From Dendrophyllia cribrosa (lineage: Eukaryota; Cnidaria; Anthozoa; Scleractinia; Dendrophylliidae): a stretch of DNA of 64,000 nt. Below, in pieces: positions 1 through 9,118 of the stretch. Under the pieces are notes generated by a model. The model did not search any database. It saw only the letters and a program-made list of their open reading frames with translations, and was not told the DNA's origin. The stretch covers positions 1,804,501 to 1,868,500 of the forward strand of contig JAJLRJ010000006.1 in the NCBI GenBank assembly GCA_024195265.1. The letters are read 5' to 3'. The position numbers and the translations under genes were made by a program. Position 1 is the stretch's first letter; the number at the start of each line of letters is the position of its first letter.

Positions 1-345
1 TTGTGTCTACTGTTCCATTGTGTTGCTCTTTCCCTCTGTGTCCACTGTTCCATTGTGTCCACTATTCCGCTGTGCCCACTGTTCCACTATGTTCACTGTT
101 CCCACTGTTCTACTGTGTTCACTGTTCCTCTGTGCCCACTGCTCTTCTGTGCCCACTGTTCCACTGTGCCCACTATTCCTCTGTATCCACTGTTCCACTG
201 TGTCCACTGTTCCTCTCTGTTCACTGTTCCTCTATGCCCACCGTCCTTTGTGCTCACTGTTTCTCTGTGCCCACTATTCTTCTATATCCACTGTTCCACT
301 GTGCCCACTGTTCCTCAGCGCCCCCAGTTCCACTGTGTAAATATT
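1..345. repeat. Minisatellite, 17-18 bp unit
   Basis: Tandem copies of a unit close to TGTGCCCACTGTTCCAC fill the first 345 bases, with point changes between copies (TCT or CAC inside the unit, GTGTCC or GTGCCC). Because the array is cysteine, leucine and proline rich in every frame it stays open in several frames on both strands, but these reading frames are by-products of the repeat. It lies in the intron upstream of the exon that begins at 407. Confidence 0.9.
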
Positions 346-406
346 AACAATTATTACGTTATTTAGCATATTGTTTTAAACAAAGTCTGTTTTATTACTG
401 TTACAG

Positions 407-1579
407 ATTCACTATCAGCAGATAAAGTTAAATTGCCGCTTAATGTTACTTTGGCGTCCGACGTTGATGATTGGAATAAGATTGTCAGTGAACAGCTAGT
501 GGTTGAACTGGCCAAGGATCCAAGACTGAGATTAAGTGGATTTGTGCCCCACAACACTCAGGAGCAGAGAGAACAGGCAAGGAGTTTAAATATTGAACTT
601 GTTGATGTTAAGGACGTTCCTGGTTATTCACGGATTGAACGTTTGGCTTATCCACCCGATAGTCTACAAATTGATATTCTGTTGATACACTCGTATGGAC
701 CTGGCCTCGGGTCCCAAGCACAACTTATAAAGAAATTCAAGAAATGCAAGTGGGCTCAGGTTGTGCATAAAGTCAGTAAAGAGCTTCATAAGTTCTTAGA
801 ACAACGTGATGCGAGTGGGCATGAACATCAGATCGACTTGTACGAAAAGGCTGATGTCATTATAGCAATTGGTCCCAAGGTAGCTGAAGGATGCAAACTT
901 GCCTTACGCCTCTCTGGACAACAAAAAAGTGTCTTTGAGTTAACACCTGGAGTAATTGAACAATTGATTGCTGTTCGTCTACCATATGATGATTTGGACA
1001 GATTTCTTGTGTTGTTCAGTGGCTCATCAAAATATTTTAAAGCTAAAGGAGGTGACATTGCTGCACAAGCAATTAAGTTACTGAACACACCATCATCCTA
1101 CATGTATCACTTGATAGTTGTTTTAAAGTCCTGTGAGTGGGCGCAAATTGCAGAGGTAACACAGGAGTTATTTGATGAGGGCTTTAATCCTCATCAACTC
1201 AGTGTGAGGATTTCTGGAAACCATGAAGACTGGCGCAGATGGCTCAGTGAGGTAGACATGGTCATTAAACCATCAAGAACAGAAGGTTTCGGAATGAGTG
1301 GTCTTCTTGCTATTTCAGCTGGTCTTCCTGTTCTGGTCAGTGGGAACAGTGGTCTTGGTGTCATTTTGAAAAAGATGCCCTCTGGAGTGAAGCACATTGT
1401 GGAGTCTGATGATCCACAGGTCTGGGCTGACAAGATAAAGGAGGTCAGAGAAAAGGACCCTCAAACCCGCCACTTGGAAGCCGAGGAGCTGAGGAATGAA
1501 TACATGAGCCAAGTCTGGTGGAAAGAACAATGTGATAAACTGGTGGAGACATTTGTTGAGATGGTCCAACAAGATGATG
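407..1579 (+). CDS. Exon: GT4-like GT-B glycosyltransferase domain
   Basis: Exon of about 391 residues preceded by the acceptor TTACTGTTACAG and followed by donor GTATGC at 1580. It covers both Rossmann halves of a GT-B fold. The C-terminal half has the family-4 signature region PSRTEGFGMSG followed by a glycine-rich SGNSGLG. In active GT4 enzymes this region is E-x7-E. Here the first Glu is present (codon 1282-1284) but the second position is Leu (codon 1306-1308). This suggests weakened or lost sugar-nucleotide chemistry, so the domain may bind a ligand rather than catalyse. No transmembrane segment is visible. If the exon is not spliced, translation would end at 1629, in the intron. Confidence 0.8.
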
Positions 1580-4500
1580 GTATGCCTATTTTTATAAACG
1601 TTGCAAGTGTTGAAATGTTTTTTTCTTAACGGGGCTTCTGTTAACTAATATGTCTTTTCCTTCCACAGCAGTTCCTCCAGAAATTAATTTACGTGGACCC
1701 TTGGCCTTGGAAGCCTACAACAAGGCTCTTACTGAAGGAAAGGCTTGTGTGAATAGGGTGCCAGTCATGTTGATTGGACAGGATCACTCTGGAAAGACAA
1801 GCCTCAAGAACTCGCTAATGGGAAAACCTTTCAATGAAGATGAAGACAGCACTCTGGGGATAGATGTTGATCCCTCACATTTTAAAGTCTCAAGTGAGAT
1901 TTGGAAGGCAGGAGAGAGTGTACAAGACAATCAAGCAACAATTGCTGTAGAAGCCATAACCTTTGAGCATCACGCGGCTCGCTTGGTTGCCGAACATTTC
2001 AAGGAGGAGGAAAAGGGTGTTCGTGAAGTGGGAAGTATGAAGTCGGAATCTACAGGTGTATCGAGCTCGAGTTACTCAGCTCAGTTGTCTTCATCATCTA
2101 GTGAAACACCAAGAGAAGTCACAGAAGCTATTCAGACATCAAAAGATCCAAAAGTCCAGGACATGAAACGCGTTCCTAAATCCTCCTCTGATCCAACTCA
2201 GAGGAGAGAAGAACATTTGTCTCTCGCCTTGCCCAAAATACCAGACAAGGTAGCATCTTTGATTAAAAAAATACTACGGGAAGTTGAGAAAGGGCAAGAT
2301 GAAGACGAAATATATTCAGTTTTGTGGGATTTTGGTGGACAATCAGTCTACTATGCAACTCATCCACTTTTCATCACAGCAAGAGCAATGTACCTTTTGG
2401 TTTATGACCTCAGCCGGGATCCACACGAAAAAGCTGAACCCATCGTGAAGCAAGGAATGTACAAGAAGATTTTAGACAACCACGGCGCGAAAACTAATCT
2501 GAGTTATCTTAATTTTTGGATGACATCCGTTGCTTCTCTAGCTAGTCAAAATGAAGACCAGCATGTTCGTTTAGGTCGAGTACGAGTAAATATTCCTCCT
2601 GTGCTCCTAGTTTGCACACATGCCGATGAACCTTTTGGTGGCGCAAATCCATTTGTTCTCGCTCGTGAGGTATTGGGTTCTCTACAGACCAAACCGTACA
2701 GAAACCAATTGTATAAAGATGTGTTTGTCGTGAATAACAGAAAGTCCGGCACCGAATCTGAGTGTTCAGAGGCTATACGTTTGCGGGAAAAAGTACTTGC
2801 TGTTGCTAAAGAGCTGCCGCAGATGAAAGAGGCCATCCCGATCAAGTGGTTAAAATTTGAGAAGGCTCTTGAAGTCACAGTAAAAGAAGGACAAAGGTGG
2901 ATTTGCCTTGAAATGGCAAAACAGATTGCATCTGAAGTGTGCAGAATTAAGGATGATCAAGAGTTTTTGACATTGCTGGACTTTCTACATGATCAGAGAA
3001 TCTTGATTCATTTTGATGATACTCCAACGTTGAACAATATGGTTGTTTTGGACCCTCAGTGGTTGGTGGATGTGTTTAAAAAGGTGATAACCGTTACGCC
3101 TTATGACCACGAAGAAATAGAGTTTGAAGAATTGTGGCGTAGCCTTGAGTCAACAGGTATCCTAGACGAAAAACTCTTAGAACATGTGTGGGGTCCTTTA
3201 TTTGACCAGCGAGAGACGACCGCGAGCCTTATTGAAATTATGGAGAAATTCAGCTTGCTGTGTCCCTGGCCTTCATCAGATGCTTCGTGTGGCAAACAGT
3301 ACCTGGTGCCATCGATGTTGATGTCGCATCCTCCGCAGGATATAATTAAGCTGGTCGCCTCTGCACAAATTCCTTCTCTATTCCTTAAGTTTGAATCTGG
3401 ACAAGTTCCTCCAGGCTTATTTCCCCGACTTGTGTTGCAGTTCTTTCAATGGGGCCAAGGTAAATTTTGGAGCTCAGAGAATCCTCAGTTGTACCACAAC
3501 TTTGCCCGATTCTACACTTCTGGAGACGAAGACTGCTCTGTAATCCTTCTGTGCCATTCCTCGTCCATCGAGGTAGTCGTTCACAGAGGAAATCTCCGTT
3601 CTGGCGTGACAGAAAGTTTACAGTACAAGCTGGACATTTCTGCAGATGTCGACTACGATGCTTTTGAAGTGGCCTGTGCTCGAGCTGTGCGTAGGCAGCT
3701 GGGACTGATGCTTGAGTGCATGCGTAAGGAGTTTTGTTGGTTGAAGAATATGGCGTATGAAGTATGTGTCATGTGCCCGGTCTGTTGCCAAGGAGGTCTT
3801 CTTAACTACTGTTGCACTCATCACAAGCAGGGTTGTGAGCAAGAGGAGTGTCTGCACTTCTGGACTGAGTCTGATATGCGCGGTTCCAAGCAGTTCGTCA
3901 GGTGCCGCAAGTGTGCTACTGCCCAGAGTGACAAAGTTTACGTCAAACTTTCTGCACCTTGGATTGAAACTTCAGATGCACAGGTAAAGACATTTCACTT
4001 GCCATGCGTCAGTTAATTGTATCATGAACTGATAGAGCGATTTCCTGTTGCGTGTCGAAAGTGATTTCGCAATTGCTACGCTTTGAACTGGCTAAAAATC
4101 TCACGTCTCTTTATCAACCAATCAGAAGTAAAAAAAAAACAATCGTGACTCACTCAAATGGGTTTTCCTGCGCTTGGCGCCGGCGAATATATATTTGCTT
4201 CGAACTCTAATTGGTTCATTGGATTGTGGGCCTCTGATGTGATTGGCTAGAGTAATTGCTTTGGTTTTGGTTTAACGTCAGTTGCGACTAGGTGGTATAA
4301 GTTAGTTCACTGGATCGAATCAAAACTGCAGGAGTAAATCGGAACCAGACTAATTTCATTCCTTATAAAAGACAAACTTAAAAGTATAAGCAGGCTTCAT
4401 GTATGTCTGCTGTTCATTACATTGGCATCTTCTGATATGCGACATAACTCAGCAATCACTCTGATATAATGTTGATCCTTTTCGTCATTGTTTATTACAG

Positions 4501-7500
4501 CTTACGATCGATACCATTGATGGAAGCCTTTTAGTTCCTGATGAAGGTACGGTGGTATACATGTCATTACACAAAGGGGTTCGATGTTGTACACAAAAGA
4601 CAGAGTCTTAATAGATTTAAAGTTGAGCAGGTGCAACAAATTAATAACAAATTTTGTGCAATGTTTTTCCCTAGAAACTTCAGTTATACAACGCTTTTAT
4701 GTGTAGCGACCGTCTTAACACGGCATTCAAGGAACGAACGTCTGGTCTGCACATGTCTGTTTTCAGAGCTTGAAACATTTAATAGGAAACTAATTAGAGG
4801 CACTACTCTATTACGAATAGTGCAACAAAGGATCAACTTGGGATTTTGCTCTTTCGCCAGACGTTTTTCATGGCGAAACACGATGTCCCGAAAAGTTGTC
4901 CGAATAAAGTGCAGTAAATACGTATATTATTATCTTTACTTCCTTTACAGGAAGTGATGAAAAATTGCTCGCACTTCCTAGTAAGGATCTCGAATCACTG
5001 TTGTCGCAGCCATGTGACTCCAAAGAAGTTGTACTTCAACTGAAAGACTGTCTGCAGTTGGATCACGCTTCCTTGGAGCAGCCAGACCCTGGGACCAAAA
5101 GATTAATCCGTTGCCTGGCAATAAAAGCGAAACAGTCAAACAGGGTTGACGTGTTCGATCACCTGAGAGAAATAACACCAGCTGGGACTACAGGTGAGCT
5201 TGTTGCCATGTTCCTTCCATTAATCGCTTACAGTGAATAACTTTCAACAAACACGTTTTTTTTCTTCTTTTCACTTTGCAGCGGTTACCAGTAACACGCG
5301 ACCCACCGCACTTCATTTGAGGCGGCCAAAGTAGAGTTTTGGTCAATCAAATGTTTTGTCAATCAAAGGAAAGCCGTAAGCTTTCTTTTACATTCTAATG
5401 AGATTCCGACCAACAGAACTATAACTAATGAAAAATCTAGAATGAGCAAATGTTTTAAACATTTCAATTCTAAGTCAGTTACATATTTTAAAGAGAAGAT
5501 TGCGATCATAGAGCAGTTTTCAATTGAGTGTCGAAAGTAATTTCGCAATTACTTTGGTTTTGCATTACTACACTTTGTGATTGGCTGAAAAATCTCGCGT
5601 CACTTTCTCGACCAATCAGAAGTAAAACCAAAACCAATAGCCCTATTTCGATATATTAAAATCCGTACTTGGATTCGAGGCTTAGGGGAATAAAACCAAA
5701 GAAACGATATTGAGATTCAAGGATAAATAACTAATTATTTTGTTTTAGTCCCCTAAGCCTTGGAACCAAGTAAGAATTTTGATGTATGAAATCGGCCTAT
5801 TGTGACTTGCCTGTACGCGTTTTCCCACACTTTGCGCCGGCGACATGTATTTGCTACGAGTTCTGATTGGTTATTCCGAATAATTGCGTCTGTCATGTTG
5901 TGATTGGCCAGAGTAATAACTTTGGTTTTGGTTTTACGAAACTCAAGTGAAAACCGCTCTGATAACAGCTAACATGTTGAACGTACAACTAAACGACATC
6001 CAACATGACGCCAATGTTCGACAGTTCAAAGGTTTGGAATGGAATAACGGAAACATATATCTTTAATAAGGGATGTCAAGTCAGTTACTCGAGTCCAAAA
6101 TATTCACATCAGGTGTTGTATAGCAGGTAGATTGTTGCTATTGCGCTGGTTTTCTCAGGCTGTGCATTCGTTCTTTGTTTGATCGTTCTAACCACGCCCA
6201 TTTTTCTCCAGGTCCTCGGTTGCGTGAATCCCTTGATATTCGACGGATTCCTTTTCGCCAGATGAGAGCTCTGACAGTCAGGTTGAGCGGTATGTTTCAC
6301 TTATCCCTTTAACTCCTAAGAGTGCCAAAAATCAAAATTAAAGAAAAAAATTCAAATTTCACTTTGTAAAATATTGAAAAACAAACGATACCATGCAAAA
6401 GTGCTGCCAAAGTGGTTTCATTTGAATGGTCACACCATAGGATTTCATCAACAGACTCAAAAATTAGAACAAATGGTACCATGCAAAAGAACTGCTGAAG
6501 AGGTTTCATTTGAATGGTCACACCATAGGATTTCATCAACAGACTCAAAAGTTAGAACAAATGGTACCATGCAAAAGAACTGCTGAAGAGGTTTCATTTG
6601 AATGGTCACACCATAGGATTTCGTCCACAGACTCAAAAGTTAGAACTACATTGCATGTCTCCAGAATTAACTCTGGGAGTGAAAGGGTTATAGGTTCTTA
6701 GAACTGTTTACGTGCAACACGTTAGAACATCCCCTAACGGACACTTCACTTGGTATAGGCAAAATCTCCATATGATTTCTCTCATTAAAAAAATAAGTTG
6801 TAATAATACGGACCCTCTGTAATACGAACAACGAACACTAAATTTTGGCCGCAAAGGGAAAATTCGGATAAGGGGAGTGGTCATAACACGTATACTCGAA
6901 GAGGTTCCACCTTGTGTAACGGTAGAAGGGCTATGAAAAATAACACCAATCTGATGAGCCGAATGGGTAAACTTAATTGGCCTAAAAATTTGACTTTTTA
7001 AACTTAACTTTGTAGATTTTTATTGTAACGTTTTTAGCTTTTTAGAACATCTTACTTGGAAATAATTTATTGTCTTTTCTTTTAAGCGAGCTTTTAAACT
7101 TAACTTTGTAGATTTTTAGATTAGATTTTTAGTGTATTTTGTATTTCACTTGATCGGTCGATCGGCTGTTACATTGAGCCCGCGATTTGAAATGGTCATA
7201 TGCCTTACCCATGGGGACGGCGTTGGGGGGAGGGGAGAGTGGGAAGGTGGACGCAGGGGGTGGGGGTTCGGTAAAGCAAACCGTCTGGAAGAGGGAAGGG
7301 TTCGACCGTTTCGAATTCACGAGTTTGCCCATAGGACTCTTTGATTGATATAAACGTTTGTTTGTATGCAATTTGCAGGCGGGGATGAGTGGAAGATAGT
7401 TGCTGAGGAACTGGGCCTGAATTCAGATGAGATTCGTTACCTTGACAACCGAACTCAGAACCCATGCGAGGCTTTGTTGGCGTATATTGCTCAGCACTGC

Positions 7501-7572
7501 TACAGAAGTGTGGGGTACCTGTACAGCATACTGAGCAAATGTAAACTTCCCTTGGTAGCTGATATTCTGTGA
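407..7572 (+). CDS. Glycosyltransferase - ROC-COR - death-domain fusion gene (six exons seen, 5' partial)
   Basis: Spliced gene read as exons 407-1579, 1669-3983, 4501-4546, 4951-5193, 6212-6289 and 7379-7572 (stop TGA 7570-7572). Every junction has AG acceptors and GT donors, and the phases fit (1, 1, 0, 1, 1, 1), giving about 1,350 residues without a stop. Order of parts: a GT-B (family 4-like) glycosyltransferase; a ROC GTPase with P-loop GQDHSGKTS, DFGG switch and THAD specificity motif; a COR region; a Cys/His-rich segment; a short helical segment ending in HLREITPAG; and a C-terminal death domain. Roco proteins are multidomain GTPases, and death domains recruit adaptors in apoptosis and immunity. 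Cnidarian NLR repertoires are known to contain unusual combinations, including glycosyltransferase domains, so an intracellular sensor or signalling role is a reasonable inference. The acceptor at 406 is phase 1, so at least one upstream exon lies outside the window. Introns contain MITEs, listed separately. Confidence 0.85.
1669..3983 (+). CDS. Exon: ROC GTPase, COR and Cys-rich module
   Basis: Large exon bounded by acceptor CTTCCACAG (to 1668) and donor GTAAAG (3984). Walker A GQDHSGKTS is at 1776-1802. A low-complexity Ser/Glu insert (about 2000-2230) separates it from the G3 motif WDFGGQ at 2325-2342. The G4-like THAD is at 2616-2627. This pattern (THxD, long switch insert) is characteristic of ROC domains of Roco proteins. 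The COR dimerisation region follows, with the recognisable stretch VVLDPQWLVDVFKKV near 3040-3085. The last 90 residues are rich in paired Cys and His (CVMCPVCC, CCTHH, CRKC), which looks like a small zinc-binding module. There are no leucine-rich repeats and no kinase domain, so this is a short Roco type. Confidence 0.85.
4030..4300. mobile_element. MITE remnant (GAGCAGTTTTC family) in intron
   Basis: Diverged copy of the MITE seen intact at 43541-43822 and 5511-5959. It shares the GTCGAAAGTGATTTCGCAAT start, the ACCAATCAGAAGTAAAA block, the GCGCTTGGCGCCGGCGA centre and the TGCTTTGGTTTTGGTTTAACG end. The terminal repeats are eroded, so the boundaries are approximate. Confidence 0.65.
4501..5193 (+). 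CDS. Exons: 46-nt linker exon and helical module
   Basis: A 46-nt exon (4501-4546, after acceptor TTTATTACAG, before donor GTACGG) joins in phase to a 243-nt exon (4951-5193, after TTCCTTTACAG, before GTGAGC). The intron is 4547-4950. The second exon encodes about 80 residues with amphipathic helical character, beginning LALPSKDLESLLSQP and ending HLREITPAGTT. I do not recognise a named domain; its length and helical pattern would fit another death-fold-like bundle, but that is inference. The phase agreement on both sides is the main support. Confidence 0.7.
5511..5959. mobile_element. MITE with TA target, interrupted by a second MITE
   Basis: Terminal inverted repeats GAGCAGTTTTCAATTGAGTG and the complement of CTCAAGTGAAAACCGCTC. 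TA lies immediately left (5509-5510), as in Tc1/mariner-type MITEs; the right TA is degraded. The interior (ACCAATCAGAAGTAAAACC and CGCCGGCGACATGTA) matches the copy at 43541-43822, and the foreign segment 5641-5797 splits it. It lies in the intron between the helical module and the death-domain exons. Confidence 0.8.
5641..5797. mobile_element. Nested 157-bp MITE
   Basis: Inserted inside the 5511-5959 MITE with TA on both sides (5639-5640 and 5798-5799). Its ends GCCCTATTTCGATATATTAA and the complement of the right end (GGCCGATTTCATACATCAAA) are imperfect inverted repeats. The host MITE sequence resumes directly after the right TA, so the order of insertions is clear. Confidence 0.75.
6212..7572 (+). 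CDS. Exons: C-terminal death domain
   Basis: Exon 6212-6289 (acceptor TTTTTCTCCAG, donor GTATGT) and exon 7379-7572 (acceptor GCAATTTGCAG) are joined in phase 1. Together they encode a death domain that starts in the first exon and continues with WKIVAEELGLNSDEI, the conserved helix 2-3 region, then LLAYIAQHCYRSVGYLYSIL and a final LVADIL before TGA. The WKxxAxxLGL core and spacing match death domains such as those of adaptor and UNC5-like proteins. The domain is at the extreme C-terminus, as expected for homotypic recruitment. The second half of the last exon is duplicated downstream. Confidence 0.85.
6302..6690. mobile_element. MITE with internal 95-bp tandem repeats
   Basis: Ends CCCTTTAACTCCTAAGAGTG and the complement of CTCTGGGAGTGAAAGGG form short imperfect inverted repeats. 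Inside, a unit of about 95 bp containing GGTTTCATTTGAATGGTCAC is repeated almost identically about 2.5 times (6410-6650). The repeats keep short frames open on both strands; these do not look like genes. It lies in the last intron of the death-domain gene. Confidence 0.7.
7205..7275 (+). other. G-rich tract with quadruplex potential
   Basis: Runs of three to six guanines (GGGGGGAGGGG, GGGGGTGGGGG) within about 70 bases on the plus strand of the last intron, roughly 100 bases before the terminal acceptor. Four or more G-runs are close enough to form a G-quadruplex in the transcript. There is no direct evidence of function. Confidence 0.5.
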
Positions 7573-8185
7573 GGAGTTAAGGCTTTGTTAGCATATATTG
7601 TTCAGCACTGCTACAGAAGTGTGGGGTACCTGTACAACATACTGAACAAATGTGAACTGATATTCTGTGAGGAGTTAAGGCTTTGTTAGCGTATATTGTT
7701 CAGCACTGCTACAGAAGTGTGGGATATCTGTGCAACATACTGCGGAACCAATTTGAACTTCCCTTGGTAGCTGATATTCTGTGAGGAGTTAAGGCTTTGT
7801 TAGCGTATATTGTGAGCGGGGCCATAGCTGTCCAAACGATGTCTGTGATTGGCGAACGATACAATTGACACACTTGAACAATGCCTCTATCCCTAATCCC
7901 TATCCCAGCGGGACAAATCTATTGTTTTCTTAGCGAATCACAGACATCGTTTGGACAAGTGCAGGACTACCCTATATTGTTCAGCACTGCTACAGAAGCG
8001 TGGGACATCTGTGCAACATACTGAACAAATGTAAACTTCCCTTGGTAGCTGATATTCTGTGAGGAGTAAAGGCTTTGTTAGCGTATATTGTTCAGCACTG
8101 CTACAGAAGTGTGGGACATCTGTACAGCATACTGAACAAATGTGAACTACCCTTGGTAGCTCAGTGATATTCTGTGATCAGTTAA
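7471..8185 (+). repeat. Tandem copies of the terminal coding exon end (about 98-114 bp unit)
   Basis: The block beginning GCTTTGTTGGCGTATATTG, which codes for the end of the death domain and the stop, recurs at about 7582, 7680, 7794 and 8072. Copies keep GCTACAGAAGTGTGGG and CTGATATTCTGTGAGGAG but differ by small deletions. Only the first copy is coding; the rest follow the stop codon and are either 3' UTR or intergenic. One copy is split by the insertion at 7814-7972. Confidence 0.85.
7814..7972. mobile_element. 159-bp MITE with 8-bp target duplication
   Basis: Flanked by TATATTGT at 7806-7813 and 7973-7980. The sister tandem copies contain a single TATATTGTTCAGCAC, so the empty site is visible next door. 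Inner inverted repeat GTCCAAACGATGTCTGTGAT (7830 onward) pairs with ATCACAGACATCGTTTGGAC (ending 7956). An 8-bp duplication fits hAT-type elements, but the termini do not show a clear hAT consensus. Confidence 0.85.
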
Positions 8186-8338
8186 GAGACAAAATTTTTG
8201 AAATTGCATGTAAGTAAAAGGGACAGTGCCATGAGATCTGCAAGGGCAATTTTCATTTTCTATTTTTGACACTAATGGCTATTACTATGTATTAACAAGT
8301 TGAGATTTATACACTTTTCCTATATATCTATGACTCAT

Positions 8339-8392
8339 ACCCCATTCACACCAACGCTTAAACATGTTTAAATGTTGTTGTGAATGGGGCAT
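8339..8392. repeat. Short hairpin repeat
   Basis: CCCCATTCACACCAACG pairs with the complement TGTTGTTGTGAATGGGG around a small AAACATGTTTAAA centre. Probably a very short MITE or its solo terminus. Confidence 0.6.
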
Positions 8393-9118
8393 CAGTTTAT
8401 CAATTCCTTTTTTTAATTTGTAAGACAAACTCAATTAGACTATCTCTGAGACTGAGAAATGAGGGGCTTCTCTTGGTCTAAAATAAAGAAGGAAAAACCT
8501 TAACCATGTATCATATTGTCATATTACAAACACTCGAGAGAATAAGAAAGCACTCGCCTCCGTGCTTTACACATTTCTTATCTGTTCTCAATATAACAAA
8601 CGGTTTGGCTTCTCTATTTGTTGAACAAACACTGCAGTCACACTAATGCCGTTTAGTGTATGAAAACACTGAATTAAATGAATCGCCTTTAAAGGAATCT
8701 GCAGTACTTGACCTAGTAATTCAGTTATTCTATCCATTTTTAATAGTTTTATAATGAGCTTTATATTTAATTGTAGTTAGACGTTATTGTTATATATAAC
8801 TGCAGATAGGTATCACTGTTATTCTGAAATGAGATCCGCAATTGGTACAGCACTCCAAACTCGGTTGTGTTTTCTGTGCCGGGCACATTTCTGTTGCCAT
8901 CTCTTATTACTTGAGCGTAGCGACCAAGTATTAAAATGCAGTTTGGTCGTCCACAAATGTGCAGTATTGCGCAACTCTGGGGTCGGCGGGATTATTCAAA
9001 CCTTCACCGCGGTCACACGTCCGAGGCGGTTTTCGTTTTATTTGGTGGGATTCATTTAGAATTAAGTGGAAACGTGGGCAAGGATGTATAAAATAATTAG
9101 TTTATGTAACTATCTTTT
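8393..9118. other. No gene seen
   Basis: AT-rich intergenic sequence. An open stretch at 8787-9059 has no recognisable domain and no coding-like composition. The last 11 bases (9108-9118) are the left target duplication of the LINE that follows. Confidence 0.6.

Noticed and set aside
1..366. Cys-rich secreted-looking peptides at the window start
   Set aside because: Product of the 17-18 bp minisatellite in three frames and both strands.
8787..9059. Cysteine-containing 90-residue open frame before the LINE
   Set aside because: No domain, no splice or promoter context, and composition as in surrounding intergenic DNA.
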